Assembly (NCBI GenBank): GCA_036346405.1 | Contig: CM070568.1 | Span: forward strand, 5,276,221 to 5,340,220 | DNA length: 64,000 nt | Source: Phyllostachys edulis | Lineage: Eukaryota > Streptophyta > Magnoliopsida > Poales > Poaceae | Reading direction: 5' to 3' | Made by a program: the position numbers and the translations under genes | Shown here: positions 12,460 through 22,496 of the stretch, piece after piece | How the letters are laid out: every line of letters starts with the position of its first letter | How positions within the stretch are numbered: position 1 is the first letter of the stretch | Notes under the pieces: generated by a model | What the model was told of the DNA's origin: nothing | What the model saw: the letters and a program-made list of their open reading frames with translations, nothing else | Database searches by the model: none

Positions 12460-13650
12460 CATGATGGTTTAGTTGCCTCTTGGTTAATTCGGGTGGTTGG
12501 TCTGTGGCGGTGCTAGGGCAGATAGTCTTGGCACGTACACTGGTTGCAGAGGGGTTCCAGACATCCTCTGCAGGTGGGGGCATTTTACTTTATGATGTCC
12601 TGGCTTCCCGTAGTGGTAACATGCATTGGTGCCTTTCAGACAATTTCTGGTTGGATGCTTTCCTCCACACTTTGCACATCTCAGTGCTAAGGCCACTGGC
12701 TGGGCTATTGGTATCTAGAAAGATGGGTTGAAGGGTCGCGGTTAAGGTGGTCCATATCTTGGCGGTGGTTGTTGCGGCATATATGGACGAGGTCTATGAG
12801 CAGGTGGTGGATGGTGGTTGGTTTTGGCCTTCTTTCTTCGTTCTTTAGTTAAGTTGGAATGCTCATTCTCTAAGATGATGGCTCTATTTACCAAATCCTG
12901 AAATTCAGCGATTTTGTGGATGGATAGAAGCATCTTAAGATAAGGATGCATTCCATCTAAGAACTTTTCTATCCTCTTTTCTGTGTCTATGTCAACTGGA
13001 GCATATCGGGAGAGTTTGTTGAATTGGCTAAGGTATTCTATTATCTTCTTCCCTCCTTGGGTCAAAGCTCTAAACTCGTGCTTTTTCAGCTCCATACTTC
13101 CTGTCGGCACATGGGTTTCTCTGAATCTTAACTTAAACTCGGTCCAGGTAATATGTTGTTCGCTGACACGGTAGCGGTTATAATGGAGCTACCATGTACT
13201 GCTGGTCCGGTCAGTTGATGTGACGCATATCGTACTTTCTCTATATCTGAGCACTCTACGGTGTCCAGTTTCTTCTCTAACTCAACTAGCCAGTCACTTG
13301 CGTCCAGTGGATCTACTGCTTTGGCAAAAGTGGGAGGGTGAGTCTGGAGAAAATCCCCTAAACTGACCCCGCGTGCTGACTAAGAGGTGGTAGGTGCTTC
13401 TCGGGTTAACAAAGCTTCCATAAAGCGGTTTTGGTTTTCTAAGGCTTCTCTTCTAAAGTTTTCTAAGAACTTGAGAACATCCGCCATGACTCCTAGCGGG
13501 TCTGTTGCTCTTGCGGTTGGCTGTTGGTTAGTTTTAGGTATTGGGGTGGTTCTGGGTTGGCTTGGTGCTGTCTCATTGAGGTCTACTGGTGGATTTCCCG
13601 TTGATGTCCTGCGGTAGTAGTCCCAGTCTTAATTCCAAATCTCGATCGAT
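12460..13650 (-). pseudogene. Gypsy gag with zinc knuckles, degenerate
   Basis: Gag polyprotein of a Ty3/gypsy element. The N-terminal part (about 13650-13130) is broken by stops and frame changes but still shows GDFLQTHPPTFAKAVDPLDA-like and DWLVELEKKLDTVECSDIEK blocks. The 122-codon part at 12742-13110 carries KKIIEYLSQFNKLSRYAPVD and KRIEKFLDGMHPYLKMLLS, the typical retrotrans_gag helices. A Pro-rich linker follows, then two knuckles at 12570-12680: CAKCGGKHPTRNC and CYHYGKPGHHKVKC, the second with its second Cys replaced by His. Confidence 0.8.
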
Positions 13651-13680
13651 GTTTCCTTGACCTTCCATCCTGTGGGGGAG

Positions 13681-14249
13681 GTGTTAAGAGATCGATTGTG
13701 TTAATTGTTGTACTTGAAGCATTTTATTTTGAGGAGCCTATTGTTGGTTATATGTATTCCTTACTTCTTCAAAGAAGAAATTGGTTGTAGGGAAGATAAT
13801 ATCGAGTTTATCTGGCAGAGTTATCTCTCAGTGAGTTGTGTTATGTCATACATAGTTAAGCAAATAACACTAAGAAACATAGAGAGGCAAAAAGATCAAA
13901 ATCCTATACTAGCTGAGTCTCTCATGCTCAGTCACGCTTGAGATCTCGTTCTCAAGAACTCCCAAACCACGTGTTTAGGATCGCTCAGAGTTTGCCTCTG
14001 AGTGCGACCTACACTACCCTCGGATCCACGTGCCCAAGCACGCCGAGATTCCATTCTCGTGACCACCCAATTATGTGTTAGGAAACGCTTAGAGTTCATT
14101 CCTGAGTACGCCCAGGATTTTGCTCTTAGGTACGCCAGAGCTACACGCTCGGAGTGCCACGAACCATTCGTTCAGGAAAACTGATATGCAGAAATGGGAT
14201 AAGTCACATTCTTTTACATCGTCAGCCTTTTTTTGTGTTTTCTTTAAGG
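13681..14249. other. Unassigned, possibly gypsy 5' leader
   Basis: No PBS complementary to initiator tRNA and no LTR terminus could be identified. A loosely repetitive stretch at 13930-14175 contains repeated GAGTxCGxC and TTCTCGTGAC-like words. No gene is supported. Confidence 0.3.
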
Positions 14250-14524
14250 GAACATATCTGGTGCACATGGGGTTTAGTGGACATATGCACATATATGATC
14301 TGGCCTCTCGATTCACAAATCTACAGTTGAGATCGATGATGCAATCCCACCTCCCACTTAAACGCACTTTTGCGAAACCCCCCCGCCAAATTGAAACACA
14401 CTCAGTTTAAGTGGGAGGTGGGATTGCATCGTCGATCTCGATCAGAGATTTGTGAATTGAGCGGCCAGATCGTGTATGTGCATATGTCCACCAAAGCCCC
14501 TATGTGTATGAGATATGTTCTCTT
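14250..14524. mobile_element. Foldback MITE (long inverted repeat)
   Basis: A nearly full-length hairpin. The left arm (14250-14362) and right arm (14408-14524) are inverted copies over about 115 bp, with a ~45-bp loop. Matching landmarks are GAACATATCT, TGGACATATGCACATA, GATCTGGCC, TTCACAAATCT and GATGCAATCCCACCTCCCAC on the left, each with its complement on the right. No coding capacity. No target duplication was fixed. The transcript could fold into a small-RNA precursor, which is inference. Confidence 0.8.
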
Positions 14525-15257
14525 CTTTAAGTATACTTGCTTTCTTTTAGAATGCTGACAGATTAATTTAGTGAAACATATGAAAATTAAGGACTATGGG
14601 GGTGGTCCATACTCCTCCAGAATTGAAAAAGCGAGTCCATACCAGAATTCTACTCCATGCCTCTAGTCCAGACACTAAAGTCTAAATCTTATGATAATAC
14701 ACCCATCGCCTATATTTTCTATCCTAGGTTGAGCTGAAGTCTGGCGATCGCTGGTGCTGCGTTCGTAGTAATAATATTAGAGCTTGAACATTGCTTTCTA
14801 GCTGGAGATGACAGCCCAGTTACTGGAATGATTAATTGCGTATAAATAATTTGTTATCTCCAGCAAGAATATTACAGCTTGAACATTTGGCTAGTTACCA
14901 CAATAGTTCATTATTCCTTCATTGTTTTCTATTACCTTTAAGATCTACAGTATACTTATCTCTATCAAATTAGGCATGTAAACACGTTGCCCTTTTGCGA
15001 CCTTTTGTTGTCTATGATTATATTTTCGGCTCTAAACACTTCATTGCTTTCTATTACCCCCACTGTAAGTTGCAGTTTAGTAATAGTCATACGAGACTGC
15101 CAACTAGATTTTATATTTTTAAAGATCAGTGATATACTCATCTCTATCCAAATAAACATATAAACACACTCTTGCAGCGCTCGAAAATCCTCGAATACTT
15201 TTTATAATGCAACCATCTTCACATAACTTCGTACACAATTACTTTTACCGTTGTGCT
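14525..15257. other. AT-rich unassigned sequence
   Basis: No gene recognised. Loosely repeated phrases (CTTGAACATT at about 14775 and 14880; TTTCTATTACC at about 14927 and 15049) suggest an old repetitive origin. Confidence 0.3.
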
Positions 15258-15403
15258 ATTGTGACCTACTATGTAACTCCATTGTCTTTACAGGCTATTA
15301 CTAGCCTATAGTTGAACTGTTCACAAAGTAATTGTGACCTACTATGTAACTCCATTGTCTTTACATGCTATTACTAGCCTATAGTTGAACTGTTCACAAA
15401 GTA
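15258..15403. repeat. 73-bp tandem duplication
   Basis: Units 15258-15330 and 15331-15403 are identical except for one base (CAGGCTATTA against CATGCTATTA). The near identity points to a recent event or an assembly duplication. Confidence 0.95.
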
Positions 15404-16251
15404 CCTTGTCGCCATGTCATTTATTTATGCAGTTGTACTATTGTCATGTACTATATATACCCATTAACTTTAAAAACTATTGCTGCCCTACAATCGCATT
15501 GTTTACTAGCTGTCTAGTAACCATGTTATCTAACTCAAAAACAAACATATATCTCCGATATACTACTTTGTTCTATTTTTAGTTCATATTATCTGTTTGT
15601 CAGCGCACTATGTCTTTGCACATTGTTTAGCCCTAGAGATAGCACTTACTTATGTGCAATATTTGCTGTACAGACCACACCAGCCAGTACCTTTACAACA
15701 AAACACCCTCTATCGGTGTGACAGAAAAGTGTTTGGACAGCAACTGTAAAAAAAATCCAAGTATATTATATTCATTAATATGCTCAAGGATTCACGTATG
15801 TTTCTCATTTTACAGGAAAAAAATTGCTCTATACTATTTCTTCATACAGTTTTCTATCTAATTTACTTATGGTCTATTTTTTCTACAACGACATCTACCA
15901 AGTATGATCATATTGCGCAACGTGTGTTTTGCTTCTCAACTACACACTTATGCTATAGTCTACGTAGCGACTGCACACAACACACGTTGCCATATCTCCA
16001 TAGGTTCTGTCCCCGTCATTTTCTTTCTCCTGATTACAGTCATATTTGTTCAACTCCGCGCACCAAGGTGTGTGTGGGTTTCTAAAACTATACATTCAAT
16101 CCCAGTTTGATGTTTGACAAGCCCTACCATACGCTGCACTCAAAAAACAGGGCCAACTTGACAGACGCCATTAGTGTAGAACGAGGAAGAAATGTGATAC
16201 ATACAACAAAGCTGACACAAATAATTCGACCAGCAAGACCGACCATTGATC
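15404..16251. other. Intergenic, includes VPS37 3' flank
   Basis: AT-rich sequence without a supported gene. The last ~150 bp (16100-16251) probably hold the 3' UTR of VPS37. Confidence 0.4.
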
Positions 16252-19200
16252 TCAGCGAAGCGAGGTCTTGCCGGCAAGATGGAGCAACGCCTGTTTGTGG
16301 TAGGCAGCGCGGAGCTTCTTGTACTTCTGCACGAAGGTAGGCAGGTCGATGTCCTTCTCTAGGAACTTCTGATGCAGCTCCTCAGACTCCTCATCCAACT
16401 TTGCCATCGACTCTGGGCAAGCACCAAGGTAAAGTCCGCGTATGTCAGAGATGGGTTTGTGTGAGAAATAGCATTACACTATTAAACTTCCAAGTAATGT
16501 TTTAGAAGCAACTAATAAGGTTTCTGGAACTGGCACTACAACATGCACCACTGGGTGGCCAGAACAAGCTCCCAGCTGCTCACTGGCCGGTACACGAGTG
16601 CGGTGCATGCATTGCAAACATTCTGATGCTGATGCGCGCATAGCAAACATGTGCATGAGTGTGGTGTATTAATGTACATCATATACAATTGCAATTCACA
16701 AGGTAAGCAATCTCAAATGAAAGTATTCAACTGACAGGACTCGCAGATGCAAATGTTCAGAGCGCTTACTCTGGAGCTTGTCGAGCAGTGCAGCAGGAGA
16801 ATAGGACTTCATAATCTCGTCCTTCTTCCTTTCCAAATCAGCCGACCTGTCTTGAGCAGCAGCTACTTCTGTAGTCCTTATTATAGTGCACTGTACAGAT
16901 CATAAATGCTATTACAATGCAAGAGAATTTTGTGGTCGTTAGTTGAATACGGGTCAAGAGTAGGGCACTCGTCCTCATCTAACCGTCAACAGGGTTCTTC
17001 CCTGTTGAGGTAGCGAGGTACTGAGGCTTGATTAGCCAGAAAGGCGAAGATCGCCCTCCAAGCTTGGTCGGGACTCTTCCCGACGAAAAAAGATGCTCTT
17101 ATCTTTAGTCAATTGGTTAGAGACTAAATTTGTTTATGTCTTTGCTTGATTGATAATTGATACATGCTATCTTTTTTTAGGACAACCCGATTTGACTCCT
17201 AAGAAATAATTTATAAGTAAACTTATCTCTAACAATACAATCTAAAATAACTTGCTTAACTAATAGATAATACTAAACACGTAATAGATAGATTCTTAAA
17301 TAATAAATCATACCTAATACGCGCAGGCATTACTGTTCACGTGGTGCTACAGTACCACGTTGTTATCGTGTGCACGCTCTACAGTACCCGACTGGGTATT
17401 AGACAACAGGGGAAAATTATGAAGTGCAGACAGCAATAAAAGAAAACTTGTGCAAAGCATCACGGTAAGAATTTTGCATAGTTTTTATTACAATTTTAAT
17501 GAATTTAATTTCTTTATAATTACTGGATTAAAATAATGAATAGCATAACTACGGTAGTCGCTGAGATGGAGGTAATTCTACAGAACCTGATTCCTGAGCT
17601 CCGAGATCCGTTGCTCCTTTTCCAAATTCTCCCCTGCAAGTTCACCATATATCCAACAATATTTCATTTAGAAACAATAGCAAGTTGTTTATATTTTCCT
17701 CACAGGTCAGCCAATCCAAAAATATTGTTGATTTAGAAACACTGTTAAGTCAATTTATAGAAACAAAATGAGCAACTCACTTGCAAGTTGCAATGTCTCC
17801 TTTCTAAGCTCATCGCGTAACTGAACATTAAGAAAGAGCTACAGGTGAGAAAATTGACAAGTGTCCACTTAAGAATTTTCTATGTGGGATATCTCTTGAA
17901 AGATTTAGCATTCAGATTAGTCTTCTATTTAGATTAACAGCAGTCAGCATCAAATACAAAATAATTGTAGAATAATCACCAATGTGAATTCCTAAACCAC
18001 TTCCATTCCACACACAGGAGATGTGCCACAGACACGGGAAAAAAACCAGGTGGTTACCGGTGGTAACCGGTCTTACCGGTGAGGACCGGGAACGAAAAAC
18101 CGGCCAATTTTTCCTGATTTAGCAAATTCAAATTCTAATTTTCGAATTTCGGCTGGTTTTTAAGCAAATTCAAGCGAACTTCATCTGGATTTTTTCCGAG
18201 AAATCCAGTAACCGTCCGGTTTTTTTTCCGGCCGGCGACCGGGATTTCCTCTGAAAACGGGTTTTGGATCCTTGGCCACAGCCCACAGCCTCACAGATGA
18301 GGGGCCAGAAAAAAAAGAGAGAAAGCATATAATTAGCAACAGGGGTTCATTCCAACCCTCCAAGGCCCCAAGTGAACAGTTAACACCTGAACTATTTAAC
18401 AACAGAGCTCGATCGATTTGTTCAATTTATAAGGTAGAAGTAACAAAGCTCACATGAACATCTGCAGTATGTAAGCTTCCAATAATTTTGTTAACTAGGA
18501 GATACAGATAAAACTTTAAGAAATATATCTGGCACAAAATAAAATCAATTTGGACTGGTGTGCATCAGTTTGCCAGTCTGACATCTCTAATTAACCGGGG
18601 AAAATTCAGAAGTATTATCCATAACTAGATTGACTTACTAAGTCTAAATGTAGTCTATTTAGGCTAAAACAGAAACACAAACTAATACAAACAAGGGCGG
18701 CCATTCTTAGCAACCCCACTTATAATTAGAACCAATGAAAGAAAAAGATCATTACAAATGGTAGCTATCATGTAGAAGAGCAATTCAACATTACCACGGT
18801 GAAGTCAGCAACACAATTATCAAACAATGGTGCATGCAACAACAAAGCTTACATTGTTCTGGGTTTTAACTTGATCGAGTGAATTGAAAAAAGCATTATA
18901 TGCCTCTTTGTCTTTCAACAGCCTCTGCAACTCATCAACGCTGCACAAAAACAGAAGGCAAAAAATTAGTAGCAACAGTATGATAAACCATGGCTCAGTT
19001 CTGTATTCCAAACAAGTATGCACCACCATGTATAAAGGAATACTCTGCAAATACACACACTGTAAACATTTGGAAATTAGAAACACAACAGAACCATGCA
19101 TAAGCGCTCCTTCCAAAATTCTCTAGCATTTATCTACACAGCAGTAATTAATCTATATTCTATATTTTGATATTTTCCCTCTAGAATCATCCTGCTCAAT

Positions 19201-21401
19201 CCCTCTACTTGGTTCTGGTCATCTGGCTTGCCTGAAGACACTAAGTAGACCACATCAAAGAATTCTCCGTTCTTACACAGGTCAATCTGATCTCTGTAAT
19301 GCCAATCTGTGATATGATGGCACGTGCTGAAGTTAAAAGTAGGGGTGAAAACGGATCGGATAGTTTCCGACCGATCCGGATAGAAACGGAAACGGATTCG
19401 GATTATCTCACATCAGATTTTTCTCAGATAATTTTCGGATCGGAAACGAATTCGGTTTTTTTTTTGTCGGAAATGGAAACGAATACGGTATGCATGCTAT
19501 CCGGCAGATACGAATACGAATACGGATTATCCGGATAAGACGACGTCCGGATATCCGAATTTCGGCCCGAAAGAGGATTTCGGCCCAAAAGAGAAAAGGA
19601 GATTTTAATTTATTTCCGAATTTTAGAAAATGCAATAAATCAAATAGTCTATTAGAAAATAGCAAATAGAGTTAAAAAAATCTAGAAAAAATCACGTAAA
19701 TTCCTTGAATTATTTTGAACTTAATAAAATTAATTCCAACTTAAAGTTGGTTTTTATTTTGTACATAAATTATTTCTAATTTCTGGAAAATAGGAAAACC
19801 CTTTTTAAAATCCAGAAATTCAATAAATTAATTAAAATTTCCTTTTTCACTTTAAATCCAATAAAATCCCAAAAACTCAATAAATTTTATTTTTGACATT
19901 AAAACTAGGAAATTAAATAATTGACTTTATTTTATTATTATTTTTAACCAAGAAAACTCTTTTAAATATCGAAAATCCAATAAAATAATAACTTTATTAA
20001 TTTTATTTCGGTAACATACTTTGGGATGTTACAAATATTTATGTGTGGATTAACCATCCAACTGATCAATGTTAGTGTGAACTAAGTTTTATATATGCGA
20101 TGAACTAAGTGTGAATGCGTGATGACTTGTGACTTTGTGAGTTGTGACTTATGAGCTAAATATGGTAAACTAAGTTATGACTTATGAGCTAAATATGGCA
20201 AACTAAGTGTTATGTTTGTGATGAACTAGTTAATACAAATTTGCTAGTGCCAATATTATGTGTAGTTCTTGAAAATATGAACAATTCATAAATGTTTGCA
20301 TCAAATAAACTAGTTATATGCTTTCGTTAATTTCGTATACAATTTAAGGGTTTTCATGTTCAAAAATATCCACGACCAGTATTCGCTTTCGATTCAGATT
20401 CGCCTCCGTATTCATATTCGATATTATTCAGATACGGATATTCAGATTCAGATCTCAGATCGGGGAAAAATATGAAACAAATATGGCAGAGCCATTATCC
20501 GTCCGTATCCGTTCCGTTTTCACCCCTAGTTAAAAGGGACATGCCCTACTACAGTGTACAGATATTAGAATACTCATATAGCACAGACCATGACACATAA
20601 CAGAATCATTTTGTAGCCGGCTAGCAGAACAGCTCAGCTCTTTTCAGTAAGCGTTGGCCACATTATTTTCTTGTCTGTAAAGAGAATAAATAGCACATGC
20701 AGAGGTGTTGTGAGAAAAAAGTAACAATTTTACATTTCAGCATTAAATTTAGTCTTATTAAGCAATGGTGGTATAATTCTACCTTCTAATAAGTTCAGAA
20801 AAATTTAGCATGGCCAAAGAATTTTAGCTGCTATGGTACACATAGTAAGAAAATGGCAGCCTTGACATCAATATATTTTTTCGAGAACACAGCCTTGATA
20901 TCATTATAGTAGTGTGACTACTATCGAAATTTTACTGCTTTAAAAAGAACATTTCTCTAAACAGCATTAGTTTGCCAAGTCCGAAGTCCCTCAGTTCGAG
21001 GATAAACATTGAAATACAAGTCATATCATGGTAAGAAAGTAACAGAGCAGTTGTGATTTTGTAATCCATAATACAGATCAGGTAAGGTAAAAATACAAAG
21101 AGTCAAAGGCAATGTTGTATACAAAACGCTACAAGCAATACTGGCAGAAAAGAAGGCCATTTGGTTACCTCTTATCCTTCAAACGAGCAATTATCCATGC
21201 AGCCTCAGCTGGAGATGGTTGACCACGTGATGAAGACTGAGGATGATCTGAAGCTCTTTGATGTGGGCTAGCACCGGAAGAGCTGGGTGTGGATGGATAC
21301 GAAGATGAACCTACCACCGAGGGAGGGTACCAAGATTGCGTAGGGATGTCCTGGAAACTTGTATCAGGTTGCTGCTGCTGAGAGCTGCTATTAGCATGCA
21401 T
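16252..21401 (-). CDS. VPS37: VPS37, ESCRT-I subunit (Mod(r) domain)
   Basis: VPS37 is a subunit of ESCRT-I, which with VPS23 and VPS28 sorts ubiquitinated membrane proteins into multivesicular endosomes. Exons on the minus strand are 21401(or later)-21169, 18940-18853, 17820-17781, 17633-17587, 16890-16770 and 16412-16252. All have GT-AG borders and matching phases. The N-terminal exon has PTQSWYPPSVVG, a Ser/Pro-rich linker and PAEAAWIIARLKDK. The coiled-coil Mod(r) domain follows with VDELQRLLKDKEAYNAFF, DQVKTQNN, LRDELRKETLQLA, RENLEKEQRISELRNQ, SYSPAALLDKLQ and LEKDIDLPTFVQKYKKLR, ending in HLAGKTSLR and TGA. The usual first residues (an MFKFWG-type exon) were not found, so the first coding exon may lie further upstream. 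An in-frame ATG at 21401 could serve. The intron at 18941-21168 holds a hAT insertion. Confidence 0.88.
18026..18300. repeat. GGTAACCGG-rich dispersed repeat in VPS37 intron
   Basis: A stretch dense in ACCGGT and GGTAACCGG words with GC-rich ends (18040-18110 and 18200-18265) around an AATTTGAATTT-type middle. This composition is typical of a common grass non-autonomous DNA repeat. No clean terminal repeat or target duplication was found. Confidence 0.4.
19340..20528. mobile_element. Non-autonomous hAT (Ac/Ds-like) element
   Basis: An 1189-bp element with terminal inverted repeats TAGGGGTGAAAACGGA and (complement) TAGGGGTGAAAACGGAACGG, flanked by a perfect 8-bp duplication GTTAAAAG (19332-19339 and 20529-20536). 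Subterminal regions are full of GGATACGGAT and CCGTATCCG-like words, as in Ac/Ds. No transposase ORF is present. It sits in the VPS37 intron between the exons at 18940 and 21169. Confidence 0.93.
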
Positions 21402-21661
21402 TCAGCAGAGCCAAAGTCAGTACGTAAGAGAAGCAAAAGTTTCAAAGCAAGCTTAAGAAAAATCATACTAAACCGCAGTGTTGATTCGCATATGGTAATC
21501 TTATAATTCAATGTAACTTAAAGATCAAACCACAAGGAATGACAGTAGTAATTAGGCCAACTCTCTTAGGCTGACAAAATAATATTCTGGAGCAAAAGTG
21601 AGCAAATTTCTGTAGGGCTTTACAAAAAACTAAGAATTAAGCACCGTACCAAGCCTGATGG

Positions 21662-21725
21662 CTGGCAATGACAGACAAAGTAGCATGAGCTGACTGGCAA
21701 TGACAGACAAAGTAGCATGAGCTGA
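21662..21725. repeat. 32-bp perfect tandem duplication
   Basis: The unit CTGGCAATGACAGACAAAGT plus 12 more bases occurs twice back to back (21662-21693 and 21694-21725), just outside the MULE-like element. Confidence 0.95.
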
Positions 21726-21739
21726 CAGGTGCGCAGTTC

Positions 21740-22201
21740 TTGGCTAATATAGTGTGTTTTACACACGCAATAGCAAATGTAGCTCCCTCTCCACGCCAAA
21801 TGGAAAAAAAGGCATCGCTTCCGTGTGCTAGAGGGCCGGAGTCGCCGGCGGAGCGACACATTGCTGCGTCCGTGCGCCCAAGGCACGGTGCAGGCGCGTC
21901 TGTGTTCCCTAGGAGCGGAGCCACCTCGCGTCCGTGCGCCACGCCACACCCCTGTGCGCCTCGCATCCGTGCCCTAGGCGCACGGACTTGGTGCGGCCGG
22001 GCGACCACACGGACTCAACGTGTTTGTTCCCGGCAAGACAGACTTCGGCGCCACCGCCGAACTCGCACACGGCTGCGGCGATGTGTCGTTCCGCCGGCAA
22101 CGTCGGCCTTCTCACGCATGGACTCGATGGCTTTGTTGCATTTAGCGCGGAGAGAAAGCTACATTTGCTATTGCGAGCGTCAACGGTGCTATATTAGCCA
22201 A
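21740..22201. mobile_element. MULE-like element with long inverted repeats
   Basis: Arms of about 125 bp (21740-21866 and 22075-22201) are inverted copies. Shared landmarks are TTGGCTAATATAG, GCAATAGCAAATGTAGCT, TCGCCGGCGGAGCGACACAT (GTTGCCGGCGGAACGACACAT on the other arm) and nearby words. The ~210-bp interior is GC-rich (GTGCGCC and CACGGA words) and resembles captured coding or UTR sequence, though no protein is recognised. Long inverted repeats around a GC-rich interior are typical of Pack-MULE-type elements. A 9-bp target duplication could not be confirmed. Confidence 0.6.
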
Positions 22202-22496
22202 AAACTCACTTATTTGCACTACTCCCCAATATTTGCTTTTAAGAAAAGGGGCAACTCAATTCATACAAGAGTAAAAATCAGCACCATGGGGCTGAAAAAT
22301 GAATGGCCAAGACTCAGAAATGAGAAGAAGCAACAACACCAAGATTGCTTTCAATGACATTAACCTACCCAAAATGGGGAAATCTCCAGCTCATCGTAGA
22401 AGAGCAATCTGCATGAAAAAAAGAAGAAAAGGTCACGGATGTCAACCGGTATATCGGTCTCGAACTCTGGATTGTAACTTGAAATGCTTGAGTCCT

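Larger units (their letters stand above)
9640..13680 (-). mobile_element. Internally deleted gypsy retrotransposon
   Basis: Minus-strand Ty3/gypsy remnant. In its own 5'-3' order it has gag (about 13650-12460), part of protease (12353-11990), a short C-terminal tail ending RDFNFGDEIFSK, a polypurine tract (11860-11848) and a 3' LTR starting TGTGAGAACCC at 11847. Reverse transcriptase, RNase H and integrase are absent, so pol has lost nearly all of its length. No second copy of the LTR terminus is seen beyond 13.7 kb, so the 5' side is truncated or too diverged to see. The lower boundary near 9640 is a rough estimate. Confidence 0.75.

Noticed and set aside
21740..22357. 205-codon plus-strand ORF, Arg/Ala-rich
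   Set aside because: It spans both arms and the interior of a MULE-like inverted repeat. No domain, and overlapping ORFs of equal quality exist in other frames.
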